From positions 80,945,553-81,009,552 of the forward strand of contig NC_081185.1 in NCBI RefSeq assembly GCF_029867415.1: 64,000 nucleotides of DNA, in the 5' to 3' direction. A program made the position numbers and the translations under genes. The number at the start of each line of letters is the position of its first letter. Position 1 is the stretch's first letter. This stretch comes from Vicia villosa. Its lineage: Eukaryota > Streptophyta > Magnoliopsida > Fabales > Fabaceae. Positions 1 to 10,549 of this stretch are shown in pieces. The notes beneath the pieces were generated by a model. It had not been told where the DNA came from. It ran no database searches and worked only from the letters and a program-made list of their open reading frames with translations.

Positions 1-1131
1 GGACAAGAGAACAAGGTCTGTAAGTTAGATAAATCCTTGTATGGATTAAAACAAGCTCCTAAGCAATGGCATGAAAAGTTTGATAACTTAATGATATCGA
101 ATGGGTACAAAGTGAATGAAAGTGACAAATGCGTTTATTACAAATCTGAGAATCGCATTTGCACTATCATCTGTCTATACGTAGACGACCTACTCATATT
201 TGGATCAAACATTCATGCCGTTAACGCTATGAAATCATTGTTGTGCAACAACTTTGATATGAAAGACCTCGGAGAAGCGAGTGTGATTCTTGGCATCAAG
301 ATCACAAAATCTGAACGAGGAATTTCTTTGGATCAATCACACTACGTGGAAAAGATCTTAAAGAAATATAACTATTTTGAATGTAAACCATCAAGTACAC
401 CATATGATCCAAGTATGAAACTGTTTAAGAACACTGGTGAAAGTGTCAGACAGGCAGAATATGCAAGCATCATTGGCAGTCTTAGGTATGCCACTGATTG
501 TACTAGACCAGACATTGCATATGTTGTAGGATTGTTGTGTAGGTTTACAAGTAGACCGAGCAATGAGCATTAGCGAGCTATTGAGCGAGTCATGCGGTAC
601 CTTAAAAAGACAATGAACCTCGGTCTACATTATCAGAGATTTCCTGCAGTACTTGAAGGATACAGTGATGCAGATTGGAATACCTTATCAGATGATTCCA
701 AAGCTACTAGTGGCTATGTATTCAACATAGCCGGAGGAGCTGTATCTTGGAAATCAAAGAAACAGACTATCCTGGCTCAGTCCACGATGGAGTCTGAAAT
801 GATAGCATTAGCAAATGCTAGTGAAGAAGCAAGTTGGTTAAGATGCTTGCTAGCTGAGATTCCTTTGTGGGAAAAACCTATGCCAGCTGTGTTGATCCAC
901 TGCGATAGTACCACGGCTATTGCAAAAATAGAGAACCGTTATTATAATGGTAAAAGACGTCAAATTAGAAGAAAGCATAACACTATTAGAGACTGTATCT
1001 CTAAAGGAGCTGTGAGAGTGGATCATGTACGCACTGATGAAAATTTAGCAGATCCTTTGACGAAAGGATTAGCTAGAGAGAAAGTCTATAATACATCATA
1101 TAAGATGGGACTAATGCCTATAGGAATGTGA
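1..1131 (+). pseudogene. copia pol: reverse transcriptase and RNase H, one nonsense codon
   Basis: One reading frame runs from base 1 to the stop at 1129-1131. It encodes the C-terminal half of a Ty1-copia reverse transcriptase, which copies the element RNA into DNA, followed by RNase H, which removes the RNA strand. Visible motifs are YGLKQAP near 40, the catalytic YVDD at 178-189, the RNase H start YSDADW at about 661 and the terminal ENLADPLTKGL at about 1040. A TAG at 571-573 interrupts the frame where the family has tryptophan after NEH, so a TGG to TAG change is inferred. The frame is otherwise open, and the nonsense codon lies between the RT core and RNase H. It is almost certainly dead. 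Confidence 0.88.
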
Positions 1132-1657
1132 TTCGCTCATGATGGTAACCCGACCTAAATGACCGGAGATCCCAAGAAATAGGTTCAATGGGTAATAACA
1201 AGTTGTGAGTGATATGAGACGATCATGCTAAACTAAATAAAAGAAGCATGAATCCTGAAGTGATAAGAGGATGAGATAATAGAATCTCTTAATGAAATCT
1301 ATACTCTATATGAGGGGGTACCTAGGCTACAGGAGTACTCTTGATAGATTCACCTATGTGATTGTGGAACTGAGGCCGGTTCCTATGGAATTTCGAGGCA
1401 GAATTCCTAGAGCCTTCACTAAACCGGGATACACGTGCAGGGCCATTAAAAGCACGGGCTATTAAGAATACACCTTAAGAAAAGGTTATGTGCGGGTCTG
1501 ATGTCTGAGATAGAGTTCAACACAATAGTGTCACTCTTGTTGAATCGGAATCTTACTTGCTACGCAAAGGTTCAAGTCGTAGACACCTTTGCTTATGCAT
1601 AATCTTAGAAACGTTTAACGTACTTCTAAAATCACCTTTTAAATTCAAGTGGGGGAT

Positions 1658-2530
1658 TGTTGGAACTTGGAATGATGATAACTTGGAGGAAGAGTTGGAA
1701 AGATTTATTGACATTAAATGAGCAATAAATGAACACAAGTAAGAGCTAATATGGAGATGAATTTGAAAAGGTTCATTTTAAGTCCCACATTGGATGAAAC
1801 ACAAATATTAGTAGTGTATATATATTCCAACTTGAACAATTGTTGTTGGACCCAAGGGCACCTACAATTTTATAAAGGAGTGAGGACACACCAATGTGCC
1901 AAGAAGACACACGCGCGCGCCGCCGCCGCCGCCCGTCCGTCCGGCTCGGCTCTGTTCGGTCCGGTCTACATGAATTAATTTTTTTGGAACCCGAATTAAT
2001 AGAAATTAATTATCATTGAATAATTAATTAATTCGGTAAAAATTAAATACTATTAAATAAGAAATTAATTAATATTTAATATTAATTAATACGAATTGGT
2101 GACGTGTCCTTAGACCAAGTCTTAACCTAGATTTTGACTAGGTTTACTTGTCCTCCAAGTCTGCTGACCAAGTAAATAACGGCTATATTGACTGGGCCGG
2201 TTCAACTCTCCGCTATATTTTTGCCCACGTTTTGGTCCACTCGGTTGGATATTTTTTGCCTATAAATACATTTGTTCCATTCACTTGTTCTACACTCCAT
2301 AATTCAATTCCGAATTCTCTCCTCTCTCTCTTACTCTGCTTCATCTCAAATTATTCTTTTCTTTTTTCGACTGGAATAAATCCAGATACTAAGACTGGTT
2401 TTAACCATCAGAAGGTGTATCATTTAGAACGATTCATCACACGTGCAAGTGTGAATCGTATTGAAACGAGCTGTTTTATACTGGAGGCGTCGTGGGTATT
2501 TACGAGCTGCTTTGCATAAATCTGGCAGTA
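1658..2530 (+). repeat. copia LTR (right edge estimated)
   Basis: It begins TGTTGG immediately after a G-rich polypurine tract. It contains a GC-rich run with CGCGCG and CCGCCGCC (1912-1965), an AATTAATT-rich block (1973-2095) and a TATA box, TATAAATA, at 2261-2268. That box would direct transcription into the gag sequence that follows. There is no second copy in the window, so the right edge is inferred from the usual distance between TATA box and LTR end. No TGGTATCAGAGC-type primer site could be recognised after it. Confidence 0.6.
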
Positions 2531-2645
2531 TCGCGAAACGTCTTAAAGAAAGCGTACCGATCCGCGACTCAGCCGATATTTTCCTTTGTGGCATTATTTT
2601 CTTAAACCGAAAAACAACAATTTTAAGACGATTTCTGTAACTCCC

Positions 2646-3294
2646 ATGTCGACTGAGGAAACTATCGTAATACTGCGGCCGCTTCTGTGAATGACAAACC
2701 ATTCAATTTTGAGGGATCCAATTTCAAACGTTGGCAATCTAAGATGAAGTTTTTCCTAACTCTGAAAAAGGTTGCCCACGTTCTGACTGAGGACATCCCA
2801 ATTGTTCCTTCTGGATCAATCGAGATAACTAATGGTAAGTCTACTGCTGAATCTGACGGAACCTCCAAAAAGGACGTAGCTTCCAAAACGTCTGATGGAG
2901 ACTCTGCTGCAAAAGAAAAAGCCGCAGCAGATGACTTACAGCTCCGAAAAGAAATTGCCCTATTGCAAGAAAATGATTACCTATGCAAACATCACATTCT
3001 GAACAGTCTTGCTGATGACCTATATGATTACTATAGTAATCACAAGACTGCTAAACAGGTTTGGGAAGCTCTCCAAAGGAAGTATGACACCGAAGAAGCT
3101 GGTGCAAAGAAATATGCTGTGAGCCGCTACTTGAATTACAAGATGGTGGATGAAAAGTCTGTGGAAGCTCAAAGCCACGAGCTTCAGAAAATTGCTCATG
3201 AAATCATTACTGAAGGTATGCCCCTCGATGAACAAATTCAAATTGCTGTAATAATTGACAAACTGCCCCCTGTCGCTACCGCGAAAATTAACAG
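2646..3294 (+). pseudogene. Ty1-copia gag, frameshifted and truncated
   Basis: The reading frame encodes the N-terminal part of a copia gag, the structural protein of the particle. It shows the typical start (ATG at 2646) and the block NFEGSNFKRWQSKMKFFLTL at 2705-2764. Near 2669 the ATG frame must shift by one base to reach the long frame from 2687, so a 1-bp deletion is inferred. Homology stops at about 3294, in the gag helical region, where an antisense Tat/Ogre-like LTR piece begins. The open frame running on to 3613 is read through that foreign sequence and is not gag. The gag lies directly downstream of the LTR at 1658, as in an intact 5' end. Confidence 0.8.
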
Positions 3295-3947
3295 AGTCGC
3301 CACTAACATATTTATCCTGAAAAGGAAGGGAATGCCAGCAAACCACAAAACAAAACAACGGTCTCACGACCAGAGAAAAAGGGTAAGGGAGTCGGTTACG
3401 CGAGGGGAAGGTGTTAGCACCCCTCGCGCCCATCGTACTCGATGGTATCCACGCATGTGTCTAAATCTATGGGTGTGTAACAAATCTACGCTAATCTGGA
3501 CTAAAATGAATGCAGAATGTAGGGAAAAGAAAGGATTATGCTCGCACGGGCCCTACCCCGCTGCCTACGTATCCGTTTTGCAGAATCAGAGCTACCGTAG
3601 GTCGGCTAACTAATTTCTGTTTGTTTTGTGTTTTTTAGGTGAACGAGTTACATTCACACTCCGCTGCTCGACCTTTGGAGACTTATGCTTGGGAATGGAG
3701 CGGAAATAACAAGCTCTTAAGAAAAGAAAATCAAAGAGTGTGGTTTGTGTTTTAAAGAATGCATGAGGAAGACCTAAGCTAAGGGGGGAAAGCTTGCTAC
3801 CTAATGTTATCATACAAAGGGTCCAAGTCTAAGCTAAACTATCAACTTACGAGAAAAAGGGGAAGCACACAAGTATATCACACAAACGAGCATCCGCCCG
3901 TAAAGCAAACAAACCAACGGTACTGACCGAGTGGTAGAAAAGCGGTC
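3295..3947 (-). mobile_element. Tat/Ogre-like LTR fragment, antisense
   Basis: The segment starts AGAGTCGCCACT. Read on the minus strand, it matches the last few hundred bases of the Tat/Ogre-like LTR found complete at 15158-18793. The shared blocks are GGCGACTCT (near 18736 in the full LTR) and the area around ACACCTTCCC (near 18630). The GAGGGGAAGGTGTTAGCACC block at about 3401-3420 is the reverse complement of that second region in diverged form. No coding sequence is present. The right boundary coincides with the start of the next repeat at 3948. Confidence 0.6.
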
Positions 3948-4111
3948 CATGCCCTTAAGCCCATGCAATAGAGTCAAATGTCCATAATGCCCTCCAACTA
4001 AGTGGTAATTACCAATATGCCACTTAGTTGGATTCTAACTAATCCACTATAATAATACACATTTCTTCTTAGTATCTCTTAATTATGCTTAGATTAATGT
4101 GGGATATTACA

Positions 4112-7100
4112 TTCTCCCCCCCTTAAATTGAATTCGTCCTCGAATTCCTTTCAATCATCGCGAAAAACCAACTCTTCACATCTATCCAACCAAGGGAAAG
4201 AATGTTACTCACATTTCTCTTCAGATAATCTCACTACTCTGTCTGAGGGTCATTCCATACGAAGAAACATAATCTGCCAAAACACCTGCGTCCCACTATG
4301 CATGGTTAGAACCTTGACTCTCAAGCAACACGTCTAATCTGATACTTCGTCTTGACACACCTGGGGAAAGGATCCTTCCAGGGTCCTTGACCTTCACTGC
4401 TCTGCACTAGATTTCCAAAACTTCAAAAACTTTAATAATCCACTCATGTCGGATATCCTTCGTTTCATTCTCTGGTGTGTTCACCCTCGTTCAACAAACA
4501 TTACTGATTCAGTCAGCTCCTTGAATTACTTCCCACTTGAGAATTACCGCCACAACATCGCTTCTGCGATAACACTTCAAGTTATTCTCCACTCGAGTCC
4601 ATACAATGTCATTAGGTGATCTCCAAATTCCTCGGTCTTAACCTCTGGTTCCCAAAGTCTTAGGATGATTGTTCCAAATTTATCTTTACTTATACAACTG
4701 TCACCGTAAACCGCGAAGGTGTAATCGTCTTGCAACTATTGCCTTGACATTCGACAACTTCGAACAAGATTCTACTGATAAGACGCGAAATTCAACAACT
4801 GACCTGTAACCATTGTACCAGTCTTCCTGTACAATCATAGTACACAAGGCATAACCACAAAGAACTTGCGCCAACTGAATGTCCTCTCTAGCCTTCAACA
4901 TTTCGACGGTCTGATACTCAGTCCAACCCTTGTGACTTGCAAGCTAAACTGATGACCTACGAACGTCGGACTGCATGCCATCCACCAAAAAGTATTCCCA
5001 AGTTGGCCCATAGACAACACCTCTCGAGTTTATGGTGGATCCTCGAGTGACTGGAATGAACGAAACGCTGCTTCGACAATTTCCCTTTGGAAGATACTTT
5101 CATCCCAACATAAAATCCAACAAATAGTCCGTTCGTTCCTACCTCAGACTTATCTGATTCTTCCTCGACCCGTTGCGCTACTCTGATTCCACCAATCAAC
5201 ACACACCTTGAAATCCTCCGAGTCACGTTATATCCATAATTCACTTAGTTCCCATTAATACACAATAATTCCTTATCTACAGTCGTCCAATTACAACACG
5301 TGCCAGAACTCTATATACATCCATCATCGACTACTACTCTTTGAAGTTGCGTACTCTCCAGAATCAAGCTTCTACTTGCTCTGCCATTCCATATAGTTCA
5401 TCTACCACAACTTAGGTACACGTTTCATCCTCAGGACATTGAAACCCAAACACTCACTAACTTAGAGGTTCGTCCTTGTCACTGATTTCCACAGTGTACA
5501 TCTGCTATGTTATTCATTCCAACAAATCTTTGTTGCTCAACCGGTATATCGAATCCTTCACGACATACTGCAGTTCATGATAACTCTAGCAGTTTTACAC
5601 AACTTCTACCCAACCATACACCTTCATTCTCTTAGCGTAGTATCACCTCTGATAACTCGTGCGACTTACTGAAATAACGATCCTCCCATAGCCACACTCC
5701 ATTCACACAGTCATCTAACGTATGTTCCACCTCTGAATCAGACACTAAACTGACTTCCTCGGCGGCTGCATCCTTCATTGCAATGCTTCCAACGGTCTGA
5801 GTGTAGTCACAATGCAAAAATTGCACTTTGTACTTCGAACGTATCTTTCATAGACTCCTTAGCAGTCCTAAAACAAAATGTCTATGCTTTACCAAGATTA
5901 ATACTTCTCCACTCAGAGTATATAGCAATACCTTACCGGACACATCACACATCGAGCCGATCCAAGATACAACTTGCATATTCCATCACCGGTCACCAAT
6001 GATACATGATATCCACTCACTATGCTGACCAGGATATCATGACCGCACATGAGTCTCACTCTAGACACTCATGCAAAATTGCCAACTTAGCACTTCATGA
6101 AACGAGAACGTCCCCAAGGTACAATCTGATACCAACTCACGCGATCACGATCACTCAGGGTCCCCATAAGTATAGTATTGGATCTTGATCCATTTCACCA
6201 TCGACTGTCTAGTCATTCCTCTACTATCGAGCGTGACGTATGGGTCCTTATCCCACATACCTCATGAGAGTCTGGATCTGCATCTCACAAGTGCCAAATC
6301 AGAATTCTACCTTGAGCTTCAGATCACCTTTGTCCCACACATGTCGGAAAAAGATGGCTCACGCATCTTTGTGCACGATAGTGATACTGTGGCATTATAC
6401 CCGTCTGGTAGTACCAACATGGTGGTCTAACTCCGAGGCTATGTATCCAGGTAAACTACCTCAGTGGCGTATAATGACCCCCACGAGTATCCTATTGTCC
6501 CAACCGACCAGTGTCTGAACAGGCTTCCAATAGGTTCATCGTTCCTCAAGTCCTTCGAATCACACTCCTCAGTATGCTAAAACCTGAGAGTGCTACACAC
6601 CAAGGTTTACTTACTCGAAAAGCCAACACGGAAAGCACGAAGATTTGAAGTTCAACTTCGGATCACCATGCAGTGCGCGTACCCACTCGTCCCACGCATG
6701 CATGAGATTCTAACAATAATCCAGTCCAGATAGGAATACTATGGTTCCTAACAACCAACTCAACTGCGATCATCCTACTGACGTTCCAGATAGATCTTAG
6801 TTCTTACTCGCCTGAACACTCAACGCCAAGCGTAGTTCTATGGCTTCACTCGGGGTCAGACGAACAACAACTAACAAGAACTTAGGTTACTGCATTTCAC
6901 GCTTCTACATCATTTCATATTCCATCCGGCGTAGTTCTAGAACTTAAATATAAAATGATAGGAACAGAAATACATATCCTCTTCTATCGACCGGGTATTC
7001 AAGCCTCACCCAATCGTAAGCTACCACACTCGTACATTCCACCATTATCTACTAGGTATCTACTCTCGCTTAGGGTACTTCAAGTTGGATCAGGATCTAA

Positions 7101-7734
7101 TACTTCATCCACCCAATTATTGTCCGTACCAGCGCAATCAGAAAGGTCTAACTCTTCTGTCCGCATTTCCAGAGGCCATTTTGTCCTATCAGCTCACCCG
7201 TCACACTTAACACCGGCAGCATCATCAGTACTGAATCCTACTAATTCACAGCTCAACACCTTCGGAGAATCTCACTTACAAGGCTCCTACTCAATCCTAT
7301 TTGGATTTTCCCTTGCTATTACCAAGACTTAGAGAAAGTTTCACTCCGTCCAATCAAAATCCTAGGGGTTCTAGTTGTCTCGATCCATACTTTGACAGTT
7401 CGGGTATCACTACTTCACGTCAAACGCTCTCCTTAAGATTGACGACTCCAATATCCCTTCTACTTATGTCGTCCAATAAATCCAACTTCCATATAGAATT
7501 CTCCACCCAACCGATCCTTTCTACTTGGGTTTACGACACTTACAGGTTTACGAGTCCTCGTGGCGGCTCTACCGTGATCCTACTGTCTCACACTCAGTCG
7601 ATGAGTTGATCAAGTTCAACAACTGAATGAGATATCAGTAAAATCAGGCTAGCAACGCACACTTGAGAGGAGGAAAAGGAATTGCTAGTGATGTCTCATG
7701 GCTCGGCCGAGAATCGACCTGCTCTGATACCAAC
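4112..7734 (-). other. non-coding interior of the LARD-like element
   Basis: About 3.6 kb between primer site and polypurine tract. Both strands are cut by many stops; the longest frames are under 130 codons and resemble no retroelement protein I know. No RT (YxDD), protease or zinc-knuckle motif was found. I read it as degenerate or originally non-coding packaging sequence. Confidence 0.6.
7716..7732 (-). other. tRNA-Met primer binding site of the LARD-like element
   Basis: Reverse complement reads TGGTATCAGAGCAGGTC. It is two bases inside the LTR end (GTGTTACA), the standard position for minus-strand priming by initiator methionine tRNA. Confidence 0.85.
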
Positions 7735-10262
7735 TGTAACACCCCATACATAACTGACTAGTATATTATGCATGAAACGTTAAAATTGATATTGAGTACA
7801 TACAAAAGCTATAGTTATAGAAAGATCCATATAAAATACAACATGAAATTCTACTAAGAAGCATAATACACGAGTCTTCAATGGATCTTGCACAGCGGAA
7901 TGTCAAAACCAACGAGGTCTTCGAGCCAACACCACTTCCAAGTCTTTAGTCCAAACCTGTTACTGACCAAACGCTACTAACTGCACCTGAAAAAATATAA
8001 GTTGATTGGGGTGAGATTACTAAATCTCAGTGAGTCCTCCTATCCTATGGGTCCACTCGGTTCTACAGGGTACATGCACCACAAACCGAATCCACCATTG
8101 ATCCGGGGTTTATCCTCACATCCGGTACAAGTACGGAGCAAACACATGAATCGTCCACCATAGGACTCATCGCATCACAATACACAAATAGTACAACAAA
8201 CACGCATGCAGACCCATACCCATGTACGGGGAATCCAGAAGTGGTAACAACCAAACTACCAAGGCTGCACGCACACCCTCGGTGGGTTCACCCATGCCTA
8301 TTTGTCCAAAGACTTGCACAAGCACCCTGCAAGAGTGATTAAATGGGTTCGCACAAGCCTACTTGGCTGCGAGATGACCTTGCCTAAGAGGCGACATCGT
8401 CCCATTAACCATCTGTACGCACGTGGTGTTAACAGCAAGTGCAACACGCCGTCTCGACGCATGAGCCCATCCGGGTAGGAACCTAATGATGTAGCCTACA
8501 TGGCATCACTAGAGATGGTTTACCTGTTATGCGTAGGCTTACTTAGCCGCATAACGCCATCGTACCGAGCACGCGAGTGTGTATACAGCAAGTGAGTAAA
8601 ATGCCTCCAGACCCTCACAAGCACACTGCAACGGTAGTTCAGGTGTGTTAATCATACCAAGAACGCCAATGTGTTAACAGCAAGTGAGTAAAACCCCGTA
8701 CGGAAACTCACGAGCACATCGCAATGGTAATTGGAAACTAGTCCATATACAATGGTGCCTTACCACCTAGTAGTGGCCCACTTCGATTCTAGCATACCAC
8801 ACGCATAACAAGCGTCAATCACACAATACAATCAATCCCGAATGTTTAACCGAAACAATGGGAATTAATGATCATTATCACACAAAGCATCATGCCACAA
8901 ACAAGCAACCATCTCCGAACGTCAATCGAACGGACGAATAAACATAATATGATCATCATAAAGCATATCAATATAATGCATTAATTAATGATCCGCATAT
9001 TGAGAATCAACACATCCATGATCATTGACAGCATTAACATGTTCAAATATAATTTAAACAAGTCTCACACGACTAAGGAGGCGTTCGGTTCTCTATTCGA
9101 AACGGAACTGCTCTCGGGGGAGTTAGTAACGTAAAATCTCGCCCGACGAGGCGCACTAAGTGGGGTTCCAATATTATTAAATCAAACATTCTGATTTGGG
9201 GATCAATTTTATTAGATAGTACATGTTACTAGCTTTCCAACGATATAAAGTTTGCGCGAAACGGACTTACGACGCAAAAGTTATGAATTTTCAATGTTTT
9301 GGAAAATCTGCCCCAAACAGTGATGTAACGGGTTACATGAATCATGTAACCGGTTACATGACCCAAAAACTGCGTTTTTCACCCTTTTTCACACATGTAA
9401 CCGGTTACGTCAACCATGTAACCGGTTACATGACTGACAGTCCCAAAAATCTGCATTTTATCAGTCCCTAACCAAAACCAATCCCAATCCAAATACCTAT
9501 AACATTCCAAATACGAGTATCATCATATTTTAGCAATCTATAGCATGCAAATGATCATAAGAACACATATTTGATCAATTAAATCACATACTACCAGCAA
9601 TTATCACATAAACATGTTTTATCATCATAGATTCATGGATCATTCTCACAATTCCCTAACCCCAATTCTAACTCTTGCATGCTAATTCCCCAAGTCACTA
9701 TCTAAGGACTCACCTTGCATCAATGGAGCTTTGGATGATGAACATGCTGCAATTGAGCTCCTCACTTGACCAAAACTCCAACTCCAAATTCATCAAACCC
9801 GTATCCACTCTTTAACACACAATCAGCATGCATGTCCCAACTTCAAGCTCAATTTTCTCCTCCAAAACAGAAGCTATGAACGCGAACCATAGGTGCAAAT
9901 CGAAGAGAAATTCGTTAGCTTTCCAATGGGACCAGAATCGTTACGATCGGAGTTACGAGTTGAGAGATATACCTGATTTAGTGGAGCTGTATCAAGAGTT
10001 GCGAAAATGCAAAGGATGAACATGATTTTCTTCTTTCTCCCACTTGCTACTAAGTCCCTCTTTCCAAAAATCTGATTTGTAACAACTAACCAACCAAACA
10101 TGCCCTTAAGCCCATGCAATAGAGTCAAATGTCCATAATGCCCTCCAACTAAGTGGTAATTACCAATATGCCACTTAGTTGGATTCTAACTAATCCACTA
10201 TAATAATACACATTTCTTCTTAGTATCTCTTAATTATGCTTAGATTAATGTGGGATATTATA
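7735..10262 (-). repeat. 5' LTR of the LARD-like element (2.5 kb)
   Basis: On the plus strand it starts TGTAACACCCC and ends GGGATATTATA, the reverse of an LTR reading TGTAATATCC...GTGTTACA. The outer dinucleotide is mutated here compared with the short copy (TATAATATCC against TGTAATATCC). It holds subrepeats at about 8400-8760 built around AACAGCAAGTGAGTAAAA and a cluster of four palindromes at 9323-9432. No credible coding sequence is present. Confidence 0.75.
9323..9432. repeat. cluster of four CATGTAACCGGTTACATG palindromes
   Basis: Four copies of an 18-bp palindromic motif lie in 110 bp of the LTR. 9343-9360 and 9415-9432 are perfect (CATGTAACCGGTTACATG). 9323-9338 has a GGG centre, and 9394-9411 has a changed right arm. 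Each could fold as a hairpin or bind a dimeric protein. A short open frame across them repeats VTGYM, but I treat that as incidental. Confidence 0.85.
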
Positions 10263-10440
10263 ATTTATATGGTTCACTTAATAGTGACATTTACATGAAA
10301 CTTTCGGAAGGGTTCAATATACCAGAGGCATATAATTTTGAATATCGAGAAAACTTCTCCATCAAATTGAACAAATTTTTCTATGGGTTGAAACAATCTG
10401 GACTCATGTGATATAATCAATGAATATTTACTAAATGATG
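10263..10440 (+). pseudogene. Ty1-copia reverse transcriptase fragment
   Basis: Translation gives a copia RT core stretch: a YGSLNSDIYMKLSEGF-like segment, then KLNKFFYGLKQSG. A TGA falls where the family has the tryptophan of MWYN, and further stops follow. About 60 codons are recognisable. It starts exactly at the edge of the LARD-like element, which probably cut it. It differs from the copia RT at base 1 and is a separate remnant. Confidence 0.7.
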
Positions 10441-10549
10441 GATTGTCCAGAAGTACTATATCTCAGTGCAATTGAAGCACTAATTATTAGCTCGTTTACC
10501 ACTCGAGCCCAATTGCTTGATTTCTCTCTTCCTCTCTTTGATCTTGTGA

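Larger units (their letters stand above)
1..2530 (+). mobile_element. Ty1-copia retrotransposon, 3' half plus LTR
   Basis: The window opens inside a copia polyprotein. In order it shows reverse transcriptase, RNase H, about 530 bp of untranslated tail, a polypurine tract (AAGTGGGGGAT, about 1647-1657) and an LTR starting TGTTGGAACTTGG at 1658. The 5' half lies outside the window. Residue patterns resemble the Tork-type lineage, which is recognition and not a tree. A copia gag follows the LTR directly, so this is not a simple element end. The right edge of the LTR (about 2530) is an estimate. Confidence 0.85.
3948..10262 (-). mobile_element. LARD-like non-autonomous gypsy LTR element (minus strand)
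   Basis: Two direct copies of a 164-bp sequence (3948-4111 and 10099-10262) bracket this element. On the minus strand the order is LTR (10262 to 7735), primer site complementary to initiator tRNA-Met (TGGTATCAGAGCAGGTC, 7732 to 7716), 3.6 kb of internal sequence, polypurine tract (AAGGGGGGGAG, about 4124 to 4114), then the second LTR starting TGTAATATCC at 4111. The second LTR is truncated to 164 bp. The internal part ends with a GAGGACGAATTC motif typical of Tekay-type chromovirus ends, but no gag or pol is readable in it. Large LTRs plus a non-coding interior define LARD-type elements. They depend on proteins of another element. Confidence 0.75.

Noticed and set aside
1906..1965. CpG island or bacterial/vector DNA
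   Set aside because: The GC-rich run is a simple CGC/CCG repeat inside the copia LTR, with AT-rich LTR sequence on both sides.
2676..2683. NotI site (GCGGCCGC) as a sign of cloning vector
   Set aside because: It falls within the copia gag frame, coding Ala-rich residues, and no vector backbone surrounds it.
9223..9471. Small protein with VTGYM repeats
   Set aside because: The frame follows from palindromic repeats within a non-coding LTR, and no related protein is known to me.
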